Source: Alligator mississippiensis (taxonomy: Eukaryota > Chordata > Crocodylia > Alligatoridae). Taken from it: DNA of 64,000 nucleotides. The notes beneath the pieces were generated by a model. The model was not told where the DNA came from. It was given only the letters and a program-made list of their open reading frames with translations, and did not search any database. A program made the translations under genes and the position numbers. Where the stretch lies: contig NC_081835.1 in NCBI RefSeq assembly GCF_030867095.1, positions 39,229,892 to 39,293,891 of the forward strand, in the 5' to 3' direction. Below, piece by piece: positions 10,946 to 38,388 of this stretch; position 1 is the stretch's first letter, and every line of letters starts with the position of its first letter.

Positions 10946-11898
10946 TGTGAAAAACACTTACCTGATAAGGAACGGAGGCAGCGGGACACTGCACTGGAAG
11001 ATGAAAGCAATGAAAGTGAAACCGTGGCAGGCACAGCCGCTGCAGAAAAAAAACAAGAAAAAAAAACGGCTGAGCCCAAAGGAGCCAGGATCGGCCCCCT
11101 TGTTCATGTGGCCACGCTTTATAATAGCATGCCAGGTCCACTTGGGTGACCAGAACCCCAGATCCAAGAAAAAAGACCCGGTGGAAGGCAAGTGGGGGGG
11201 GGGACTGGAAGTGGAGTCCCCAGCTGATCCAGAGGGGTCACAGCACACAGGCAGTCCCAGTGAGGGGACCTGGTGGTTACCCCACGAAGGGGTCTCCACA
11301 AGAGCACAGGGCCAGAGAGGACCTGAGGATTTGCTTATAGGGCCGACATGGACCAAGGAAGCCGGCAGTGAAGACTGGAGCCTGGCAGGACTCAGCAGTG
11401 ACAGGATACAGACGCGACTGACGGACGGCAAGTACCAAGCCCGGGGAAGAGGCAATGTACCAGGGGACGGAACGGTACTGAAGCCGAACAATGTATAATC
11501 GGGAAAAGGGGCCGTGGGAAACACTCGGGATAGTAACACCTCCTCTATCTGGCGGCCATAATATTCCAAGAACCTGAGCACTGAGAAGGTACAAGACATC
11601 AGCCTCAACAATGCAGGTGACGACATCGTGGTTGGTGTTAGGCAGGGTGTAGGGGAGGCGGAGCCCCACAAAGGCAGAACAGTGGTCACGACCAAGGGGA
11701 GACACCAAGGGGAGGCAGGACCAAACATCGTCCTCCCAATCTGAAAGTAATCATCATCAAAGACATGGCAGGTGAGGCCCCCTGGTGAACTGACCCGAAG
11801 TCATTCCAATAACCAAGCTGTTCATCCCCAAGAATAATGGCAAGGCTCAAGAGGAATTCTCATACACGACGCACAGGGGAGAGACATGAGAGACTACA
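10946..11898 (+). repeat. 3' LTR of the Gmr1-like element
   Basis: The LTR is 953 bp, starts TGTGAAAAAC and ends GACTACA, and matches 5844-6767 at about nine sites in ten by eye. The flank GGGAC follows. Long open frames on both strands here (for example minus 10958-11728) are LTR composition, not genes. Confidence 0.88.
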
Positions 11899-12254
11899 GG
11901 GACTTGGTTGGTATTGGTGTAAAATGCTGTAGGAATAGATTTGTGATCGTATTACTTTGAACGATCATTTTGCTTCCATTCACCCCACTCCTTACCTAAA
12001 TTTAGTGCAACACAGAAGGCCACAGTACCCAGCCTGCTGGGCTCTTCAAAGGCCCAGTAACCTGACAGCAGGGAAGCGATTTAGGGTCTGTCTTCTTATT
12101 TCACTTGGTCTAATGCCTGAGAGTGCAGGGAATACATCTAAGTGGGCATGTCTACACATGTTTTTACTTCAGCCTAGATCTACTGTGTAGTGAGCTACTG
12201 CACAGTAAGGGTTTTTATGTAGGTGTCTATGGGCATTTGTACATGCCACGGCGT
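11899..12254. other. non-coding flank with a small hAT-like MITE
   Basis: No gene seen. At about 12147-12248 lies a short element whose ends are near-complementary (GGGCATGTCTACACATG at the left, GGGCATTTGTACATGCC at the right). Related 'tctacacatg' ends recur near 20690, 24040, 24670, 46250 and 46320, so this is a dispersed non-autonomous family. Confidence 0.45.
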
Positions 12255-13495
12255 TTCATAGTAGGTAGGGTCAGAAGGGACCTGGGCAGATCATCAAGTC
12301 TGACCCCCTGCCATGGCAGGAAAAAGTACTGGGGTCAAACGACCCCAGTAAGGTGTTCATCTAACCTCCTCTTAAAGACCCCCAGGGTAGGAGCCAGCAC
12401 CACTTCGCTTGGAAGTTGGTTCCAGATCCTAGCCACCTTGACTGTGCAGTAGCACCTCCTGATGTCTAGTCTGAACCTACCCTCTGCCAGCTTGTGACCG
12501 TTATTTCTTGTCATTCCTGGTAGTGCCCGGGGGAACAGGGACTCCCCCAATACCTGCTGGTCCCCTCTGACTAATTTGTAACAGGCCACTAGATCCCCCT
12601 CAGCCTTCTCTTGTGGAGGCTGAACAGGTCCAGGTCCCTTAGCCTCTCCTTGTAGTGCCTGCCCTGCTGCCCCCTGATCATGTGGGTGGCCCTCCTCTGA
12701 ACCCTCTCAATGCTGTCCACATCTCTCCTGAAGTGCAGTGCCCAGAACTCAACGCAGTAGTCCAACTGCGGCCTGACCAGTGTCACATAGAGGGGGAGGA
12801 TCACCTCCTTGGACCTGCTCGAGATGCATCTGTGGATGCATGACAAGGTGTGGTTGGCCTTCCTGACCGCATCCCCATACTGTCGGCCCATGTTCATTTT
12901 GGCATCAATAATGATTCCAAGATCCTTTTCTGCTGCTGCACTGACAAGAAGGGAGTTCCCCAGCCTGTGGGTATGCTGCTGGTTCTTCCTCCCCAGGTGC
13001 AGTACCTTGCACTTGTCAGTGTTGAAACCCATCCTGTTCTCATCCACCCACCCCTGTAACCTGTCCAGGTCCAATTGCAGCCTATTCCTCCCTTCTAGTG
13101 TGCCCACATCCCCCCACATCTCAGTGTCATCAGCAAATTTGAATAGGGTGCTTTTTACCCCCTCGTCCAAGTCACTGATGAAGGTGTTGAACAGTGTGGG
13201 TCCGAGGACCGAGCCCTGGGGGACCCCACTGCCCACATCCCTCCAGGTCGAAAATGACCCGTCCATCACCAGTCTCTGGGTGCAGTCCTCCACCCAGTTT
13301 GCAACCCATTTGACTGTGTAGGTGTTGACACCACAGGCCCCTAGTTTTTTAATGAGAATGGGGTGAGAGACAGTGTTGAAGGCCTTCCTGAAGTCCAGAA
13401 AGACTACGTCTACTGCTACTCCTGCATCTAAGGATTTTGTGACCTGGTCATAGAAGGCCACCAGGTTGGTCTGACAGGACCTGCCTCTAATGAAG
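12255..13495 (-). mobile_element. CR1 LINE, 5'-truncated, long open RT
   Basis: CR1 copy on the minus strand with its 3' end at the left. An uninterrupted frame of 290 codons (13461 down to 12589) covers the reverse transcriptase palm and thumb. Visible are VDVVFLDFRKAFNTVSH, GVPQGSVLGP, the FADDTEMW active site and the C-terminal HMIRGQQGRHYKERLRDLDLF region. The RT stops being in frame shortly before the 3' untranslated tail. The endonuclease and N-terminal RT are missing, the usual 5' truncation at insertion. The open frame and low decay suggest a younger copy than the one at 1908-5065. Confidence 0.9.
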
Positions 13496-14399
13496 CTCCT
13501 TAATTTGGATCCTCCTTAATTTACCTTGCCTTAAAAATTTTAACCCAGGTTATTTTGGTGCATTTCATTTGTGTTTATATACCACTGGCTTTTGACCAAA
13601 AGTCCCATGTGTAATTCTGCACAGATTCCAGCAGGAGGAGCCAAATACCAATACTAAACATCATCCCTCTGCTCCCATCAGCCAAGTAAAACAAAATCTC
13701 TGACATTTGGTTAGGGCTGGGACGGGATGTGTGTGGAGGCTGGGGCTGCTACAGGCCAGGAGGGGTGGAGGCTGCCTCTGAGGGCAGCTGAGCAGCACAG
13801 GGGCTGGTGCCTGTGCTCTCAGGGGCTGAGTGGGCAGGAGACGCTGTCCGGGAGAAAGAGGGGCTGTAGCCAGGCTTCCTGGTGCTGCATGGCAGCCCCA
13901 TCCCAGGGCAGTGGGGTGGGGGGGTGGTACAAGCCTCCACTTGCATGACAGGACTACAGTTACCAGCATCCCCCGGCTGTCTGGGCTTGGTACAGTTTCC
14001 ATGGGGAACTACAGCTCACTGTCTCATCTGCTGCCCTTTCTTCATCAAGCCAAACAGTGGAGAATTTCTTAGCGCTTGTGTGTGCGTTCCTAGAAATCTC
14101 TCCAGTGTAATAAAGTTGCATGTTTCTCAGTCTATGCATGCTTTGTTGGGAAAGAGTGAAAATGCCTGCCTCTGGGTGGGAGGGGAAGAAAATCTCTCAG
14201 CCTCTCTTGCTGAGAGAAGAGAACAAAAGAGATACAGCTCTGCTTGAGAGGTGTGATAATTTCCCTTTTTGAAATGCAAAGGTTGCCCTCCCTGCTCCTT
14301 TGACATTAAAAAGACTTGAGAATTATTTCTCCAAGACAGGAAGAGACTGTCTGCCCATCAAATACAATCTGTTCCTAAACTAAGAAACAATATCAGGTG
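13496..14399. other. non-coding, GC-rich in part, DNA-element remnants
   Basis: No supported gene. Two phrases of the 'ctacagttaccagcat / gaactacagctca' type (13950-14015) resemble ends of old DNA transposons. The segment near 14253-14293 is the reverse complement of 15582-15619, so an older inverted-repeat element probably surrounds the hAT insertion at 14408. Confidence 0.4.
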
Positions 14400-14407
14400 A
14401 TCCCTGT

Positions 14408-15490
14408 TAGGCTTGTGCAAAGCGACTAGTATTTGATTCGGATTCAGATGATTCGGGGGACAGTGATTCAATTTGGTGATCTGAATCAGTTCTGAATAGA
14501 TTTGGCTGAGTCTGACTCAGAGATTCGTCTGCTGCCAAATCTCCGAATCACCCAGGCCAGACCCATCCCCTGCCCGCTCTCCCATTCCTGGCAATGGCTG
14601 CCCCACCTGCCCCATCTCTTGGCACTTGGGAAAACCGCCTCCCCAGCTTACCAGGTGCTGCCAGGCAGGGGGCCATCACTGCTGCCCCCCACTGCCCCAT
14701 GCTGTGTGGGGGGCTCTGTCATGAGCCCCATGACCACTCCCTGCTGTCCCAGCCCCCCCACGGCTGCTCCACCCACCCCAACTCTGGCCCTTTAAGAAAA
14801 ACAAACCCCGGACTTTCCTTCCTGCCAGGTGGGGGGTGATCCCTGCTGCCCCCTACTGCCCCATGCCATGTGGGGGGCTCTGCACAAGCCCCCCAAAGCC
14901 CTGAGGCTGCTGCAGGAGCGGTGAGTCCCAGGATTTTTTCGTTTTTTTTTCTTAGAGGGCCAGAGCTCGGGTGGGTGGGGCAGCCATGTGGAGGGGCTGG
15001 GACAGCGGGGGAGGGGAGGGAGGTCCATGGCAGCGCCCCCAATGCACCATGAGGCAGTGGGGGGCAGCAGGGATTGCCCCCCTGCCCAACAGCACCCAGT
15101 GAGTCCAGGCTTTATTTTAAAGTACTATGAGCTGGGGCGGGCGAGGCAGCCATAGAGGGCCTGTGGAAGTGGGTTGGGGGAGCTGGGGAAGCAGGCAGGG
15201 GATGGGGCCTGGCAGGGGTCCCCCCATGGTCCCCTCCCCTCACTCCAGCCCTCCTCCCCAGCCCCCTACTTACCAGCTCAAAGCCTGGGTCCAGCTTACG
15301 GCTGCAGTGGGCGGGGACTGCCCAAATCACCAAATGTGTCTGAATCTTTTCCGAAGATTCAGAAAGCTTTGAATCAATTTGTATCTTTTAACTGGTCCCC
15401 TGTTTTGATTCAGATTCAGAGATTTGGACACCGAATCGGGCCAAATCTCCTCCTAATCAAATCAGCCCCCTGAAGCTTCACACATCCCTA
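14408..15490. mobile_element. non-autonomous hAT-like element (TAGGGCTG family)
   Basis: Terminal inverted repeats are TAGGCTTGTGCAAAGC at the left and the complement of GCTTCACACATCCCTA at the right. The flanks ATCCCTGT (14400-14407) and ATCCCTAT (15491-15498) are an 8-bp target duplication with one change, as hAT transposase makes. The subterminal parts carry GATTCGGATTCAGA-type repeats. The core (14570-15290) is GC-rich and palindromic: 'cacccaccccaactctggccctttaag' at the left is mirrored by 'agagggccagagctcgggtgggtgggg' in the middle. No transposase is encoded. A sister copy is at 28557-29412. Confidence 0.85.
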
Positions 15491-15581
15491 ATCCCTATCC
15501 CAGTGGGTTTTTAAAATGTAATAGTCATATGCATTTGCCTGACAATGGTTTAAAAATGCAAGAAGGAACAGTTTCTATTCT

Positions 15582-15632
15582 CAGGGCACCCTTTGCATTT
15601 CAAAGATGGCAATTGTCACAAAGGGTGCCCTG
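15582..15632. repeat. perfect 14-bp hairpin
   Basis: CAGGGCACCCTTTG at 15582-15595 is exactly complementary to 15619-15632, with a 23-base spacer. The surrounding sequence is also the inverted partner of 14253-14293. It probably marks the end of an old DNA element that the hAT copy at 14408 entered. Confidence 0.7.
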
Positions 15633-15929
15633 AGAAAGTTGATCATCCTGTGTGTTTACTGCCAAAACATGTGGGAAGACAGTAGTAGTGGACAAGCTCA
15701 TTTCTGGCTCTGTTCAAAACAGGTCCCTTGAGAAGTTCCAAATGAGGTCATTCATCTGTGACTGTGACTGAGGCTGATTGCATGCAGTTTTTGAAGTGGC
15801 TGCAACGCAGCCCTCGGCGTTGCCAGGGTAGCTGGCAAAAATCAGCATTTTGCTAGTTTAGTCGCATGTGAAAATACACATTGACCTCTTTTTATTGTGG
15901 TATATTTTGTTTTATCATGGTAAATTAAA

Positions 15930-16985
15930 CCACCTTAATTTCTTTTGGCCTTCAAATTCAGGGCTCCACTGGAAACCCCAAGAGTCCCCCAAGTGATGGG
16001 AGAGGGGAAAAAGTGGGTACGCTGGGGGAGGAGGTGTGTGAGGTATGGGTAGTTGGCGATCAATGCCCTCTAAAGAAGAAATAAGCTGTGTTTGCATGGT
16101 TTCCAATTGTGTTCCCTGAGGCAGAATTGCAAGCATGCTTGAAGTTGGGGGGGGGGGGGGGGGTTAAATGATGAAAGATGCTGCATGGAAAAACAGGTTT
16201 AGAAAAAGGAAAAGCCCCTTACTGGTGTTCCCCGAAATTAACCACGCAAATACATTTTTTCGGGGAGAGCATCTGAAAATGCTTCGCTGACTGGCAGAAA
16301 AGTTGTCCTTATGTGGGGTTCTGATTAGTGGTCTGTGCAGGGAGACTGTTTATGGAACCCCAAACCAAAAAAACCCCATGTCTCACCCCAAGTCCCCACC
16401 CCGCCCAATACTGCTTATGCTGGCCACCTGGGCTCCACTCAAGGCTGGAGGTGAGGGCTGGCCAAGGCAGCCTTTCATGTTTCCGAAAAACAGCACCTCA
16501 CGTTTGTGCCCCTGGTCACGGAGGTCCCCCTAACATGCAGCCTGGCTGCCAGGGTGATGACTGCAAGCATCCAAAGACAGTCCACCAAGCAACCAACAAT
16601 TCCTTTTGGTCTTTGAATTAGGGGCTCCAGTGCCGCCCTCCCCCCCCCCAACAATTCTGATTAGTGACCAGTGCTGGGAGAGTGTTTCCCAAAAACAGCA
16701 CCCCACCTTTGTGCCCCAAGGTCCCCCTAGCATTCACCCAGGCTTTCTCTGTCCAGGCAGCATGATGGCTGCAAGCATCCAAAGATGCTTCACCCGTCAA
16801 GCAACAATTCCTTCCAGTCTTTGAATTTGGGGCTCCACTGGAAACCCCAACAGTCCTCAAAGTGATGGGAGGGGAAAACATGGATACCATGCGGATTTGT
16901 TGGGGAGAACACCAAGAGAAAGCACCCAACAACGAATTAGCTGGGTGAATGGAAAACATTTTGGGGGGATGGGGAGGAATGTAAC
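15930..16985 (+). repeat. degenerate tandem repeat, units of about 330 bp
   Basis: The block 'ctttgaatt(t)ggggctccactggaaacccc...aagtgatgggag' appears at 15950-16020 and 16820-16880, with a partial copy at 16612-16630. The block 'ctgattagtg...gggagactgttt' followed by 'aaaaacagcacc...tttgtgcccc...gcaagcatccaaaga' appears at 16320-16590 and again at 16655-16795. These are diverged tandem units, likely the inside of a DNA element or a small satellite. The stretch 16147-16163 is an uninterrupted run of 17 G. Confidence 0.65.
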
Positions 16986-17060
16986 CAAAAGCCACCCCAA
17001 AAAATAAACCAATCACTAATACATTTCTAAACTGCCCCCTGCTGTAACTTAGTACTAGGA

Positions 17061-17284
17061 CAGGGGTTTCCAACCTTTTTGGATGTGGGGCCAGATCATG
17101 AACTTTTTATCACCCAGTGGGCGGGCAAGCCATATTCAAAGACCTCACAGGAAGCGGTATCACATCACCCCTCCCAAACGAAAGTACAGTATTTACTTTT
17201 GTTTCTTGTCGCAGCACCTCGGGCCTCAGAAAACAGCTTGGAAGGCCGCGTGGCGGCCTGCAGGCTGTATGTTGGACAAGCCTG
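17061..17284. mobile_element. hAT MITE, 224 bp
   Basis: The ends are CAGGGGTTTCCAACC and the complement of TTGGACAAGCCTG, a typical Charlie-like hAT terminus. A perfect 8-bp duplication TACTAGGA flanks it at 17053-17060 and 17285-17292. There is no coding capacity. Confidence 0.88.
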
Positions 17285-17292
17285 TACTAGGA

Positions 17293-18946
17293 GGTCAAGA
17301 GGGTAAAATTGTTATGAGGTGCCCCCTAGCACCTTTACTGGTAATAGCATATTAACCCATTATGAGTCTTAAACATGTTACGTAACGTGAATGTAACATC
17401 ATTTGTTGTGGTACATTGCAAGAGTGAAATAAATGGAGGGAATATCTTTAGCTAGAGAAACCCGATAACGTGTACAAATGCACCCTGTGGCTAGCTAGTT
17501 TTAAGCCTTCATTCATTCTTTGGCTTGCCTGACAACACTGCATACAAGATTACTAATTATGCTAGTTATGGTTTGGGTTAGAGATGTTAAAACTTTCGTT
17601 GGTTTAATTGAAAAAAATAATTTGAATTATTTTCAATTCTTGAGGGGTGATATTTTTACCAAAATCATTATTAAAATGTCTTTGTTACTAAAAAGCATGT
17701 TTTCTTACACAAACCAGAAAAACTGAAAGCTTAGAAGCAATTTTAACAATAATTTAATTTTAAAAAAGGGAAAATACAGGATGTTAGAGGGGAAAAGGTC
17801 CTTTTTAATACCTGAGAAACAGAACCCATTTAAAAAATGATACACAAAGTCATTTTCCTACTTTCAGCCCCTTCTAGTGTGGACACCTACCCAGAGAGAG
17901 CAGAGAGAAGCCACCTATAGTCTAATTTTCAAAGCTTACACTTAAGCCAACTGTGGATGATCAATACTTTTATTGAATAGTGTAGTGAAAGCTATTGTTT
18001 TTAGTGTTGATTCTGTAAAATAAAGCACTTTAGGCCACATCCAGATGATGCACCACATACAGCACATTCAGCTGTTCTTCGCGCTGCAAGGGAACAGCGC
18101 AGGGGATGGTTTTGACCCCTGGGTACCCTGCCAGCCTGCAAGGGAAAAGCCACAGCTTCTCACATTTTTCTCCTTTAAAGGAGAACCTATTTTTAAAATT
18201 TGTTGATCCTTTTTTAAAGTTTGTTCACGACCCTTTCATATATTCTTGAAACCCACTTTTGGGTCATGACCCATGGGTGGAGAACACTGCTTTAAGAGTT
18301 CTGTTTTGGAAGGAAAAAAAGTAATACATTTGAACGTATGGTAGTTCAGCAATAGCTGATATAGACACAAGAGGGAGCTCTTGGTCACTAGAAAAAAATA
18401 TCTTGTTATGTATTCCAGACTTGTGGTTTTCAACAATATATCAAACAATTTCTGTGCATTTATTTATGCATATGATACAATTCAAGAAAATTAACTTATT
18501 CTCTGATTTCAAATTTTACTAGTGAAAATCCAGAGTAAATCCATTAACATCAATCAATGAGTCTGAATCTATCCCAGTGTAACAGAGGACAGGATTTGGC
18601 CCAGCCTGTATATGCTAACAGGTAGTGATAAAATCTTGGACCCTCAAAAGGATTTAAGCACCTTAAGTGGGAATTGGTGGGAGTTAGATACTTTAATCTA
18701 AAATCTAAACCAAAACCCCCATTCAGGTGTTCTCTAAACTAGGAGGTACCTAAAGCCCATAGCCACTTACATTTCCTTATGTTAAAGTTTTTCTGAGGCC
18801 TTCTGGACATGGTTAGAAGCACTTCAATCTTGACAGTATTTGGGTAGCCATGCCAGAGCCCCAGGGGTTCTACAAACTAGGCATTCTCCTCCTGTCCTGC
18901 TTGGTAGAGATAATCAGCCAGTGTTCACTGAGACTACTGGATTGGA
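17293..18946. other. non-coding, mostly AT-rich, one hAT relic
   Basis: No gene seen. The segment 18030-18290 resembles hAT parts: the 'cagcctgcaaggg...ctcctttaaaggaga' piece matches 31676-31730, and the 'ccatgggtggagaacactg' end near 18270 is a hAT-like terminus. The rest (17300-18020 and 18300-18946) shows no recognisable structure. Confidence 0.4.
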
Positions 18947-18954
18947 CTTTAAAC

Positions 18955-19317
18955 CAGTGGTTCTCAACCTTTGGTACCTTACGTACCCCTGCCAGTTGAC
19001 ATGGCAGAAGTGAAACCAGAAGTCCCACCGTGGCACTTTCAGTTTCACAGCCATGAGCTGAGTCCCACTTTTTCCTCATGGACCATGGCCCAGGGCAAGG
19101 CAGCCTGCATTGGGTCTCTCTTCTTATCCCCTGGCACATTAATGTTGGCGAGTGAAAGCCCCGGCGAACTGGACACAGTGGGAGGTGCAGCGGCCGGAAC
19201 TTCCAGCCTGAGCAGACAAAGATGCCTCCAACCCGGTGGGCAGGGAGGCAGGCCAAACTTAAAATGCAGCACCCGCGTACCCGCAGGAGTACGCGTACCA
19301 TGGGCTGTGAAACACTG
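18955..19317. mobile_element. hAT MITE, 363 bp
   Basis: Starts CAGTGGTTCTCAACC and ends GTGAAACACTG, which are imperfect inverted ends of the Charlie type. A perfect 8-bp duplication CTTTAAAC flanks it at 18947-18954 and 19318-19325. Open frames inside are not genes. Confidence 0.88.
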
Positions 19318-19442
19318 CTTTAAACAAAATGCAGAAGCAATTTTCAGTTTCCTTCAAAACTGAGGTATGGAAGTAAGGAAATATTGGTCCTCTCTAATCA
19401 TAAACAGTCTAGTGGTTAGAGCATTCATGCCATGGTATGGAC

Positions 19443-19739
19443 TAGGGTTGATAAGCCAGTCAATTGACTGGCCAAATAGTGTCAATTGACAAGTCAATTG
19501 ACTATATATTTTTGACTGGTCAAAGATTATAGCAATTTTCAAAAAAAAACCCTACTTCTTTGTAGTTTTCTTGACAGAAATATGATTTTTTTAAATTGTT
19601 TTTGACACATTTCTTAATGGAAAAATTGTACTTTATCTGTGTATTATTTGAACCTATTGGCAAGTTTTGGTAATTTTTGACCAATATTTGACGAGTCAAT
19701 TGACCAAACTTTATTTGACCAGTCAAATACCCAACCCTA
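19443..19739. repeat. inverted-repeat MITE rich in TCAATTGAC
   Basis: Ends are CTAGGGTTG and CAACCCTAG. Both subterminal parts hold several copies of the palindrome TCAATTGA (19457-19505 and 19690-19735), and the core is AT-rich. I could not find a convincing target duplication. A non-autonomous DNA transposon is the best reading. Confidence 0.65.
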
Positions 19740-20685
19740 GCACAAGCACAGGTAATACTTAGCCCAGTTTAAATTTGGTTTAAACCTGAAATGGAGAGAC
19801 ATTTAAGCCCAGAAAGCTGGTTTAAGTCTCCTGGAATGGTTCAAAAGTGTACTTGGAAAATGAGGCACTCTTTTGAACCAGTGCACTCTGAACTGGGTAC
19901 ATGTCATGTATGGGCACCACGACACAGATCTGTTTGGTCCTTCAAGCACTTCACACTGCATTTCTTCTCTGCCCCCACAACTCTGCAGCTGGCCACTAGA
20001 GTACATGACTCGAATTCTACTGCCCCTTCCCCACCCATCTTGTTGGCCGGTTTTATCAATGAGTTCCCTTGCACTACTTGTTCAGTAAAAACTATTTTCT
20101 AACAAACAGCTGTGTCCTTACTCCATATTTGACTGTAGCTCCTCATCATGACCCTTCAAACCATGGGAACTCAAAAGGGTGGATCCAAGCACTCTCTTCC
20201 CACTTGTGGCCACCCCAAGTCAGGCAAGTACATTGCAGATATCAGTCAATTGCAAACTATTGATGTTTATTAAGCTCAGAAAGAAGGAAAGTAGAAAACT
20301 GAAAATGTGCTCAGTCACAGGTCACTCATGCTCTGGGACCTCCAAAGCATGGATGCAAGCACTTCCCCCGCAGACACCCACTATGAGGCATTCTGGGCTG
20401 GGTGCTCACTCCCACCTCCACAGCACTTCAGCACCTAAAAGAAGACCACTACATGGAATGACAGGATTTTGAGCATGGGGACACCTCTGACATGCAACAA
20501 TTGTGAACTAGTTCCCAATCAGTGAAATCTGGGAACAGTTGCATTGTTATGCGTGTCTACACCCTCAGATGAGGAAACATGGTTTGAATTCCCTCTCAAG
20601 GGGATTCAAACTTTTTCAGGAGTGAGACCAAACCACTGAACTAGTGGTATTCTGGGAAGGAGAAGAAGACAGCTCTCAAAAGGTG
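19740..20685. other. non-coding, DNA-element-like sequence
   Basis: No gene seen. The part 19760-19910 has 'ggtttaaac', 'ctggtttaag' and 'ttgaaccagtgc' phrases that suggest inverted subterminal repeats of another DNA element. The part 20140-20420 contains a loose duplication ('ccatgggaactcaaaagggtggatccaagcact' and 'ctctgggacctccaaagcatggatgcaagcact'). Confidence 0.35.
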
Positions 20686-21130
20686 CCTCTCCACACGTGC
20701 GCACATGCGGTTTGCAGTGCCACAAACCCATCTGTGGTGCCTTAAAATGCACGTACTGCACATGCATGCATTTGCTGCACTGCTAATTTGCAGCACGGGT
20801 TTTTTGACATGGGGATCTCCTGGTAGCAGCTGCATGCACCACTTGAAACCAGAGCCTGGCTGGCCAGAGCCACACTCCAGCTGTAGGCCGGGCTCTGTGT
20901 GCACAGATTGCTACTGCTGCAGCCCCAGGAGGTCCCCAGGACCCCAAGTAAAGCTGCTGGGACCATCCCAGGTGCTGGCCCTAAGCCCTCCTTACCCCAC
21001 TTGGGGCAACTTGCTGTGTACCAGAGCATTCATGCAGTTGTGTTCCCTGGGGACAAGTAGCAGTGGCACAAATTGTGCTGCTGTTATCTGTCCCTCCAGA
21101 AACACACATTTCCACTTGTGGGGACATGTC
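20686..21130. repeat. non-autonomous DNA element, related to 23650-24135
   Basis: The left end 'cctctccacacgtgc' and right end 'tccacttgtggggacatgtcc' fit the dispersed family with terminal 'CTACACATG'-like sequence. The 'gcagtgccac...gcactgctaatttgcag...ggtagca' segment is shared with the copy in TNNC1 intron 1. The open frame across it (20705-21184) is therefore not a gene. Confidence 0.6.
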
Positions 21131-21989
21131 CAAAATGTTTTACCAAGGTTTGCAGACAAGGAAACTGATCTACTGAGAGGTTAAGCAATATGCTCAAAGT
21201 CACTCAGTGGATCAGAAAAATAAACACCCGTGGTCCACTGCATCATGTTTTTCATAGCTGTACAATTTGATAGAAACTCATAGGACAGACTTTTCTGATG
21301 TTTTGCTTTTTGATGATAAGAAGGGCACACACATTGCTCATTGAAAGCTCTTTTGATTGGGTTGGGTTTTTTTTGCTCCTATAGACAAATACAGAAGAAA
21401 AGGATGTACCCTATAATATTTGAGTTTTGATTTAAACTTTTCCAGAGATTAGGAGTTCTGGATTCAGGGCTTGGTCTCTGCTGTCACAACAAAAGGGGCC
21501 AGCTGCCCAAACATTTCCAGCTGCCCCAATATTTTCAGACTTGCTCCCATTCCCACTGACTTGTAGAGATACTTTGCTACTGAGTTCAAGAGAAACTGGA
21601 TCAGATTCTTAACTTGACCTGAATATTTGCTGGTACCCATGTAATGAACTACCTAATTGTTATTCAGATATTTTCAGTAGTAATAAGGCTAAGCAATAAA
21701 AGGATAAATAGGCACAGGTAAAGCTTGCATTTTTGGCCTGATTTTTTATAGAAGTAGTATAGGTTTCCCCTTATAGGCACCCTTGACACAGTGATATATA
21801 TTTAACCAATCTGGCTGAGGATCTAAGGATAGCAATGAGTTTAAAGAGGCCCAATCCTGATCCTACTGAAGCTAAAAAGTAAAACTATTGATTTGAGTAA
21901 AAGCTGGATTGGGGCCTTGGAATGCAGAGCTACTGGCTTTGTATAGCTTCCCTGCCCATAGGGGTGACAAATTCCCATTTGGAGTGGGT
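21131..21989. other. non-coding upstream flank of TNNC1
   Basis: AT-rich single-copy-looking sequence. No exon, repeat end or CpG cluster was recognised. Confidence 0.4.
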
Positions 21990-22166
21990 ATCACTGAGAT
22001 ACATAGATATATATAGTGGTTTGGTGATGCAGTAAGCTGCAGCCCATTTAGGGCTTTCAGCCTGCTATATTAGCAGTGACAAAAGGAAGTGAGATCTGAC
22101 AGAGACTTAACATTTGTTTGTGTACCACTTGTCCTCTGTTCAGCTTGTGACCACCAATAATTAACC
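21990..22166 (+). promoter_or_regulatory. TNNC1: putative TNNC1 core promoter and 5' UTR
   Basis: The region just before the start codon has two TATA-like stretches: 'gatatatata' near 22006-22015 and CTATATTAG at 22065-22073. The second is about 100 bp before the ATG and also resembles a MEF2-type muscle site, one base short of the consensus. An E-box-like CACTTG lies near 22127. The gene is a muscle gene, so such sites are expected, but the transcription start is not determined here. The ATG context (accATGg) is a strong Kozak match. Confidence 0.35.

Positions 22167-38388
<16,222 letters not shown>

Larger units (their letters stand above)
5844..11898 (+). mobile_element. Gmr1-like Ty3/Gypsy LTR retrotransposon (fossil)
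   Basis: A two-LTR element of about 6.05 kb. Both LTRs begin TGTGAAAAA and end GACTACA, and the flanks CGGAC / GGGAC look like a 5-bp target duplication with one change. Parts in order: 5' LTR, primer binding site, gag with a capsid and a CCHC knuckle, aspartic protease, integrase (HHCC zinc finger, catalytic core, C-terminal GPY/F-type domain), reverse transcriptase, RNase H, purine tract, 3' LTR. Integrase therefore lies before reverse transcriptase. That order is found in Ty1/Copia but also defines the Gmr1 branch of Ty3/Gypsy elements of deuterostomes; the RT and capsid types here are Gypsy. The coding part is broken, with roughly ten interruptions by eye. The LTRs differ at about one site in ten, so it is a fairly old insertion. 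No envelope region is seen. Confidence 0.9.

Noticed and set aside
10958-11728. 256-codon open frame, minus strand, and 202-codon frame on the plus strand
   Set aside because: Both are inside or across the 3' LTR of the Gypsy element and have LTR counterparts at 5.9-6.8 kb; composition, not a gene.
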